Source: DAOUGC01 sp034429695
Lineage (GTDB): Bacteria; Chloroflexota; Anaerolineae; Anaerolineales; Anaerolineaceae
Direction: 5' to 3'
DNA: 5,539 bases
Assembly: GCA_034429695.1 (NCBI GenBank)
Contig: DAOUGC010000081.1
Span: 1 to 5,539 of the forward strand
Shown: in pieces, positions 1 through 5,539 of the stretch
Layout of the letters: the number at the start of each line of letters is the position of its first letter
Position numbering within the stretch: the first letter of the stretch is position 1
Notes under the pieces: model-generated
What the model was told of the DNA's origin: nothing
Database searches by the model: none
What the model saw: the letters and a program-made list of their open reading frames with translations, nothing else
Made by a program: the position numbers and the translations under genes

Positions 1-777
1 GGGGAGACCCCGATCGGTCTATCGGTCAACGGTGAACCGTGGGTAACATTCATGTGCACCCATTCCCAGTTGGAAGCGCTGGGAGTGGGTTTTTTGTTCA
101 ATGAAGGGATTATTCAATCCAACAATGATGTTGCCCTGGCTGGTGTGTGTCCTTCCGGCGGGAATATTGACATTTGGTTGCATAAAAGCATTTCAAAGCC
201 TTCCAGTTGGAGGCGCACATCCGGGTGCACAGGCGGATTAACCTCGAGCGGAGACGGTGGAGGTGATTCGCCCTCCAGCTCGCTCATTGATTTCTCCATC
301 GCCCCCGAAAAACTAATCACAGCCCTTGAGCAATTGTTTGCCGCGCAGGAACTGTATCGTGAGGCTCGCGGCGTGCATTGCTCCGCCATCAGCGATGGCG
401 AACGATTCCTCTTTCAGGCAGAGGACATCGGACGGCATAACACGCTGGACAAGCTGGCCGGATTGTTACTCATGCATCCCCGGCCTGCGGGTCCGCGCAT
501 CATCCTGACCACTGGACGGATCAGTTCAGAAATGTTGCAGAAATCCGTACGCATGGGCGCAGCTATGGTTGTCTCGCGCACTTCACCCACCAGCCTGTCC
601 ATCCGTTCAGCCGAGCGGCTGGGAATCACCCTGGTGGGATATGCGCGCCGCAATCAATTCCATGTCTACACTCACCCAACCCGGTTCACAGCCTTTGGCA
701 AGGCAATACCAATCAGATCTGATCGGCAAATCACCATGCAGGGGCAAGGGCACAACTTCGCCCACCCTGCTGATTAG
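1..777 (+). CDS. fdhD: FdhD, formate dehydrogenase sulfurtransferase (5' partial)
   Basis: FdhD is a cytoplasmic protein that, in E. coli, passes sulfur from the cysteine desulfurase IscS to the bis-MGD cofactor of formate dehydrogenase, which is needed for activity. The frame is open from base 1, so the start codon lies left of the window. The ATG at 52 is internal, because residues before it (GETPIGLSVNGEPW) already match the family N-terminus. Visible hallmarks are EALGVGFLFNEGII, the sulfur-carrying cysteine in SGCTGG (Cys codon 226-228), the strongly conserved EDIGRHNTLDK (421-453), and the C-terminal GITLVGYARR...VYTHP. The second cysteine of the E. coli Cys-x2-Cys pair is absent. A Gly/Ser-rich stretch (GDGGGDSPSSS) follows the active-site loop, and about 27 residues extend beyond the usual YTHP-R-like end. 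About 20-30 N-terminal residues are probably missing. It converges on mobA and sits close to the fdhA operon, which supports the role. Confidence 0.95.
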   Translation, partial: GETPIGLSVNGEPWVTFMCTHSQLEALGVGFLFNEGIIQSNNDVALAGVCPSGGNIDIWLHKSISKPSSWRRTSGCTGGLTSSGDGGGDSPSSSLIDFSIAPEKLITALEQLFAAQELYREARGVHCSAISDGERFLFQAEDIGRHNTLDKLAGLLLMHPRPAGPRIILTTGRISSEMLQKSVRMGAAMVVSRTSPTSLSIRSAERLGITLVGYARRNQFHVYTHPTRFTAFGKAIPIRSDRQITMQGQGHNFAHPAD

Positions 778-800
778 GCAAATCATTGACCACTTGTCAA
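771..800. terminator. tandem small hairpins between convergent fdhD and mobA
   Basis: Two perfect inverted repeats lie directly end to end, each with a 5-bp stem and a 5-nt loop. The first is TGATT-AGGCA-AATCA (771-785) and the second is TTGAC-CACTT-GTCAA (786-800). They span both stop codons (fdhD TAG 775-777, mobA TGA complement 797-799) and fill the whole junction. The position fits a bidirectional transcription stop. However, the stems are short and AT-rich and no clean U-tract follows either one, so function as an intrinsic terminator is only a guess. Confidence 0.3.
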
Positions 801-1429
801 GCCATGGGTGCGCCATCTTCTTTTTGACCATCAGCCAGCACTTCAGCCGCCGCAAATTCAGCAGGAGTGTTCACATTCACAAACGAGTGGAAAAATGGGT
901 CAAATCGGGCAACTTCTGCAGCAGACATCTCACGCACATTTACATCCGGCAGCCAAGCGATCATACGCCTGCCCCCGGAAAGCAATGCCTGCTCGACGGC
1001 GGGCAAACATCGCTCGCGCTGGTAAACGCCATGCAAAGGCTCCAGCCCATCCGGGGAACGCGGCAGAACCACATCTGCTCCGCTTTCGAGCAGCAATGCC
1101 AGTTGGGCACGCAGCAGGTTTGCATTCACCAGCGGCAGGTCACACGCCAGCACCACAGCCAGAGGATGACGCGCGACATTCAGGGCGGTATACAACCCGC
1201 CCAACGCCCCCATTCCCGGCAGGATATCGGCTTCACAGCGATATCCCAGAAAAGCAAACTCATCAGGCAGGTTGGTGGTGATGAAAATCTCGTCCCCCAA
1301 CCCGCTCAGACGCCGCGCCACACGGGCTATCAAGGCCTCACCCTTGAAGGGCATGAGCGCCTTGTTGCGTCCCATGCGGGCAGATTCACCCCCCGCCTGG
1401 ATGGCAATGCTGATTTTCTCCCCGTTCAT
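797..1429 (-). CDS. mobA: MobA, molybdenum cofactor guanylyltransferase
   Basis: MobA joins GMP from GTP to molybdopterin, giving the MGD form used by DMSO-reductase-family enzymes such as formate dehydrogenase. The protein has 210 residues; E. coli MobA has 194. Residues 11-20 (QAGGESARMG) with Lys23 form the nucleotide-binding signature, usually LAGGxSxRMG, with Gln here replacing Leu. GALGGLYTAL (74-83), ACDLPLV with the metal-binding Asp97 (95-101), GLEPLHGVYQ (128-137) and FVNVNTP (183-189) are all in the family order. The ATG at 1429 puts the signature at the usual distance from the N-terminus, although no clear Shine-Dalgarno sequence precedes it. It is transcribed divergently from the formate dehydrogenase operon and convergently with fdhD, so it needs its own promoter, which would have to lie within or beyond the nuoEF start region. 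Paralogous nucleotidyltransferases (MocA type) are less likely because of the EPLHGVY and NVNTP motifs. Confidence 0.95.
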   Translation of the reverse strand: MNGEKISIAIQAGGESARMGRNKALMPFKGEALIARVARRLSGLGDEIFITTNLPDEFAFLGYRCEADILPGMGALGGLYTALNVARHPLAVVLACDLPLVNANLLRAQLALLLESGADVVLPRSPDGLEPLHGVYQRERCLPAVEQALLSGGRRMIAWLPDVNVREMSAAEVARFDPFFHSFVNVNTPAEFAAAEVLADGQKEDGAPMA

Positions 1430-1443
1430 TCCGGTACTGTATC

Positions 1444-3174
1444 ATGTTTACCCTGTCAGATCAACGGATGCGCATGAACGAACTCACCCCCTACCTCGAC
1501 CAGTTGCTTGATCAACTTGCCCCGCGTGGGCGTACCGCACTGCTGCCTGCACTGCATGCCGCCCAGGAAGCCTACGGTTATCTGCCAGAGCATGTCGCTG
1601 CCGAAATCGCCCGCCGCTTGAGCGTACCCGCCGCTGATGTTTACGGCGTGATTGATTTCTACACCCTATTTCGCACCCGCCCGGTTGGCCGCGTGGTACT
1701 GCATGTCTGTTCAGACCCTGCCTGCGGCATGGCCGGTGCAGACAATCTGTTCAAAATGATGAGCGCCCGTGCAGACACAGACGGCGGGGATGTGACCATT
1801 GAACGTGCGCCGTGCCTGGGTCTGTGCGACCATGCCCCGGCTTTGCTGGTGCAGGATGCCCCGGTTGGGGAAGCCCAGGCGTATACCTGGGAGGATCTGG
1901 TGGCCGGTGTGGCCGGTGCTCCGGACGTTCGCCTGGGCGGCGACATCGCCATGCTGACCCGCAACTGTTCCCGTGGCCGTGCCACCACGCTGATGGAGAG
2001 CATGCAAACCGGCGGCTACAGCGGTTTGCGCAACGCGCTGGGTATGCCGCCAGCGCAGGTGATCGAAGAGATCAAGGCTGCCGGGCTGGTGGGGCGCGGT
2101 GGGGCGGCCTTTCCCACCGGGCTTAAGTGGGAATCGGCGGCGGCAGCGCCAGGGGAGACCCGCTACGTGGTGTGCAATGCCGATGAAGCCGAGCCAGGCA
2201 CCTTTAAAGACCGCATCATCATGGAAAACGACCCGCATCTGCCCATTGAAGGCATGATCATCGCCGCTTATGCTATTGGCGCCCATCAAGGATACTGGTA
2301 CGTGCGCGGGGAATACCGCCGTGCCGAGGCTGCCGTGACTGCAGCACTGGCTGCCGCCCGTCGCGAGGGATTGCTGGGAACAAATATCATGGGCAGCGGG
2401 TTTGATTTCGACATCGAAGTCCGCCGCGGCGCGGGCGCTTACGTATGCGGGGAGGAAACCGCCCTGTTCGAATCAATTGAGGGCAAACGCGGCTTTCCAC
2501 GCGTAAAACCGCCCTTCCCCACCACACACGGATTGTTCCAACAGCCACCCGTGATCAACAATGTTGAGACGCTGGCAAATGTCCCCATGATCCTGCGGGA
2601 CGGGGCAGTCGCATACCGCACCATCGGAACAGAAAAATCACCCGGGCCCAAGCTGTTCTGCGTCTCCGGTGATGTAAAAAAGCCGGGCCTGTACGAAGTT
2701 CCCTTTGGGGTCAGCCTGCGGCATCTGCTGTATGACCTGTGTGGTGGCATGCGTGATGAGCGCCCCATGCAGGCGGTGTTGATCGGCGGTGCAGCCGGCG
2801 CTTTTGCCACACCGGATCAACTGGATGTGCGCCTGAGCTTTGAAGATCTGCGCGCTGCAGGGTTGCCGCTCGGCTCGGGTGTGATCACGGTCTTTGATGA
2901 CACCCGTGACCTGCGCAACGTCCTTGTGCGTCTGGCACATTTCTTCGCCGCTGAATCCTGCGGCAAGTGCTACCCGTGCCAGCTTGGCACTCAGCGTCAG
3001 GCTGAGATCCTCCAGCGTTTTGATTCTGGCACGCCCCTTCCGGACGACCTGATTGCCCTGCAAGACATCGGCTGGACGATGACCGATGCATCCTTATGTG
3101 GGTTGGGCCAGACCGCGGCTTCGGCGGTGCTCAGCGCGATCCAGCGTTTCCCTCACCTGTTTCATCCCGCCTGA
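1444..3174 (+). CDS. Fused NuoE-NuoF (HoxF/FdsB-like) NADH-binding diaphorase subunit
   Basis: This subunit exchanges electrons between FMN and NAD(H), probably reducing NAD+ with electrons from formate. Numbering is from the ATG at 1444 (576 aa). Residues about 15-140 are a NuoE/24-kDa thioredoxin-like domain (LLPALHAAQEAYGYLPE, YGVIDFYTLF). All four [2Fe-2S] ligands are present: Cys89, Cys94, Cys124 and Cys128. After a linker (about 141-185), residues 185-576 are a NuoF/51-kDa domain. It has the FMN loop GRGGAAFPTGLKW (217-229), CNADEAEPGTFKDR (244-257) and GAYVCGEETAL (331-341). The [4Fe-4S] ligands are Cys506, Cys509, Cys512 and Cys552. It ends about 24 residues after Cys552, so it has no extra ferredoxin domain of the HydB kind. 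The start is uncertain: ATGs at 1444, 1468 and 1474 are all in frame with weak or no Shine-Dalgarno, and 1474 (MNELTPYLDQ) gives a more typical N-terminus. It is the first gene of the operon, 8 nt before the next. Fused NuoE-NuoF architecture resembles HoxF of NAD-reducing hydrogenases. Confidence 0.93.
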   Translation: MFTLSDQRMRMNELTPYLDQLLDQLAPRGRTALLPALHAAQEAYGYLPEHVAAEIARRLSVPAADVYGVIDFYTLFRTRPVGRVVLHVCSDPACGMAGADNLFKMMSARADTDGGDVTIERAPCLGLCDHAPALLVQDAPVGEAQAYTWEDLVAGVAGAPDVRLGGDIAMLTRNCSRGRATTLMESMQTGGYSGLRNALGMPPAQVIEEIKAAGLVGRGGAAFPTGLKWESAAAAPGETRYVVCNADEAEPGTFKDRIIMENDPHLPIEGMIIAAYAIGAHQGYWYVRGEYRRAEAAVTAALAAARREGLLGTNIMGSGFDFDIEVRRGAGAYVCGEETALFESIEGKRGFPRVKPPFPTTHGLFQQPPVINNVETLANVPMILRDGAVAYRTIGTEKSPGPKLFCVSGDVKKPGLYEVPFGVSLRHLLYDLCGGMRDERPMQAVLIGGAAGAFATPDQLDVRLSFEDLRAAGLPLGSGVITVFDDTRDLRNVLVRLAHFFAAESCGKCYPCQLGTQRQAEILQRFDSGTPLPDDLIALQDIGWTMTDASLCGLGQTAASAVLSAIQRFPHLFHPA

Positions 3175-3177
3175 GGT
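3173..3177 (+). promoter_or_regulatory. ribosome binding site for the iron-sulfur subunit
   Basis: GAGGT lies 5 nt before the ATG at 3183 and overlaps the TGA stop of the NuoEF gene (3172-3174). It fixes the start of the iron-sulfur gene at 3183, rather than at the in-frame ATG at 3096 inside the upstream gene. It also suggests translational coupling between the two subunits. Confidence 0.65.
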
Positions 3178-3182
3178 ATGCC

Positions 3183-3909
<727 letters not shown>

Positions 3910-3923
<14 letters not shown>

Positions 3924-5539
3924 CCGTATCGTTTCCACCACCTGCCCATATTGCGGGGTGGGCTGCAACCTGCACCTGCACATCAAGGACGATTTCATCT
4001 TCCAGGTGACCTCACCTTTTGATGCTCCCGTAAATCATGGCAATCTGTGCGTCAAGGGCCGCTTTGGCACCGATTTCCTGTATCATAAAGAGCGCGTGCT
4101 CACCCCGTTGATCCGCCGTCAACCCCAGCAACCGGGCAGCCGCACCCAGGCATTTGATCGAACCGAATGGCGCGAAGCCACATGGGATGAAGCCCTGGAG
4201 ACCGTGGCAGACCGGCTGGTGGAAATTTACCGCCGCGACGGTTCACCCGCCATGGCCACCTACTGCTGCGCCAAAGCCACCAACGAAGATAATTACCTGC
4301 TGCAAAAGCTGTACAGGGCTTTGTTCAGAACCCACAACATTGACCACTGCACGCGTCTGTGCCACGCCGCCAGCGTGGTTGCCCTGCAAATGGCAGTGGG
4401 AAGCGCAGCCATGTCCAATACTGCCGCCGAGGTGGCAAAAAACGATGTCTTCATCATCACCGGCAGCAACACCACCGAGAACCACCCCATCATAGCCATC
4501 CAAATGAAAGCCGCCATCCGCAAGAACGGGGCAAAATTGATTGTGGTTGATCCGCGCCGGATTGAAATGGTGGACTACGCCGCACTGTGGCTGCCCGAGA
4601 AACCCGGAACCGATGTACCCGTCTTCTCTGCCATGGCGCACGTGATCCTCAAAGAAGGGCTGTACAATCGCGAATTCATCGCCTCGCGCACCGAAAATTT
4701 TGAGGAATTCGCCGCTTCCATGGAGAAATTCACCCCCGAATATGCCGAGGGCATCTCAGGTGTGGACCGGGAATTGATTGTTGAGGCGGCGCGGCTGTAC
4801 GGCACAGCGCGCAACGCCGCCATTTACTGGTCGCTGGGTATCCCCGAACACTCCCATGGTACCGCCAATGCCCTCAGCCTGGTAAACCTGGCATTGTTGA
4901 CTGGCAACATCGGGCGGGAGGGAACCGGACTAAACCCGTTGCGCGGGCAAAACAACGTGCAGGGTGCATCCGATTCCGGCGCCATGCCCTGGCATTTCCC
5001 CGGCTATCAATCCGTAACCGATGAAGCCGCTGCGGCAAAATTTGAAACTGCCTGGAACATTGAACCAGGAGGATTGCCCCGCCAGCGCGGACTGACCACC
5101 ACAGAGATCCTGGGTGATGTACGCACCGGCGGGGTGCGCAGCCTGTATATCATGGGGGAGAACCCCATGATGTCTGAACCCAATCTCAACCACACCCGCC
5201 ATCAAATGGAGCAGCTCGAGTTCATTGTCGCTCAGGACCTGTTCATCAATGAATCCACTGCCTTTGCCGATGTATTTCTGCCGGCGGCATCATGGGCTGA
5301 AAAGGACGGAACGTTTACCAACACTGACCGGCGCGTGCAGCGTGTGCGCCGCGCCATCCCTCCGCGTGGGCAGGCCCGCCCTGACTGGCAGATCATCTGT
5401 GACCTGGCACAGCGCATTGAAAAACGCCTTGGACGGCCAGCCAGCGCATACTGGGCATACAAGCAGCCATCCCAGGTACTGGAAGAAATGGGCTCGCTCG
5501 TCCCTGATTACGCCGGTGTGAAATATCACCGCATTGAAA
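3910..5539 (+). CDS. fdhA: FdhA, formate dehydrogenase catalytic (bis-MGD) subunit (3' partial)
   Basis: This subunit oxidises formate to CO2 (or the reverse) at a bis-MGD Mo or W centre. It starts at GTG 3910, 5 nt after GAGGAGGT and 14 nt before the upstream stop, so the two genes are probably translationally coupled. 543 codons are visible with no stop; E. coli FdhF has 715 residues, so much of the C-terminal pterin-binding domain lies beyond the edge. The N-terminal [4Fe-4S] ligands are Cys12, Cys15, Cys19 and Cys47, followed by Lys49 (FdhF Lys44). The metal ligand is Cys151 (codon TGC 4360-4362), where FdhF has selenocysteine 140, followed by catalytic His152. Arg345 in NPLRGQNNVQG (4942-4944) matches FdhF Arg333. 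Other signatures are TGSNTTENHP (184-193), VDPRR (213-217), LTGNIGREGTG (330-340) and SWAEKDGTFTNTDRRVQ (461-477). There is no twin-arginine signal or NuoG-like extension, so it is cytoplasmic. GIPEH (310-314) replaces a more usual GITQH-like segment. Nitrate reductase is excluded by the CH and NPxRGQNNVQG signatures. Confidence 0.96.

Noticed and set aside
804..825. Hairpin ATGG-GTGCG-CCAT followed by CTTCTTTTT on the + strand, as an intrinsic terminator for fdhD
   Set aside because: The stem is only 4 bp and lies inside the 3' end of mobA, so it is most likely coding sequence. The T-run makes it a weak second candidate if fdhD transcripts prove to end there.
569..1477. A 302-codon open frame on the + strand running antisense through mobA
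   Set aside because: It is longer than mobA itself, but its translation is rich in His, Gln, Arg and Pro without any recognisable motif, and it overlaps the end of fdhD. The opposite strand has every MobA signature. This is the mirror of a GC-rich gene.
1711..2289. 192-codon open frame on the - strand inside the NuoEF gene
   Set aside because: It lies wholly opposite well-conserved NuoE and NuoF motifs and shows no family motif of its own.
3096..3182. N-terminal extension of the iron-sulfur protein from an in-frame ATG at 3096
   Set aside because: It would overlap the conserved Cys552 end of NuoF, has no Shine-Dalgarno support and adds residues unlike the family. GAGGT before 3183 explains the start.
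4154..4495. 113-codon + strand open frame within fdhA
   Set aside because: It is in a different frame from fdhA, is rich in Pro, Thr and Trp, and covers the catalytic CH region of fdhA. It is a shadow frame.

Overview
The window carries most of a gene module for an NAD-linked, molybdenum or tungsten formate dehydrogenase together with two of its cofactor-maturation genes. There are five protein-coding genes and almost no non-coding DNA. The sequence looks GC-rich by eye and the genes are tightly packed. The protein sequences fit a bacterium, and the variant motifs suggest an anaerobic Chloroflexota (Anaerolineae-like) lineage. That placement is an impression from memory and not a demonstrated assignment.

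Layout. Positions 1-777 (+) hold fdhD, cut at its 5' end by the window edge. It encodes the sulfurtransferase that delivers sulfur to the molybdopterin cofactor of formate dehydrogenase. Tail to tail with it is mobA (797-1429, -), the guanylyltransferase that makes molybdopterin guanine dinucleotide (MGD). The gap between their stop codons is 19 nt and lies within two back-to-back 5-5-5 hairpins. From a very short divergent region next to mobA, a three-gene operon runs rightward. Its genes are a fused NuoE-NuoF diaphorase (1444-3174), a HoxU/NuoG-N-terminal-like iron-sulfur protein (3183-3923), and the catalytic formate dehydrogenase subunit fdhA (3910 to beyond the right edge). fdhA starts at GTG behind a near-perfect Shine-Dalgarno sequence inside the 3' end of the preceding gene.

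How the genes work together (inference from family knowledge). FdhA oxidises formate at a bis-MGD centre with a cysteine ligand (Cys151, His152, Arg345). Electrons leave through its own [4Fe-4S] cluster to the 2x[4Fe-4S] and [2Fe-2S] centres of the small iron-sulfur protein. They then pass to the [4Fe-4S], FMN and [2Fe-2S] of the NuoEF fusion, where NAD+ is reduced. The reverse direction, CO2 reduction, is also possible. MobA completes the cofactor and FdhD sulfurates it.

The most notable points are three. The iron-sulfur protein has lost the His/Cys ligands of the N5-type cluster found in NuoG and HoxU. NuoE and NuoF are fused, while the NuoG-like domain that many NAD-dependent formate dehydrogenases fuse to the catalytic subunit is a separate gene. 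The NuoF part also lacks the C-terminal ferredoxin extension of electron-bifurcating HydB-type subunits. I see no mobile element, CRISPR array, tRNA or rRNA.
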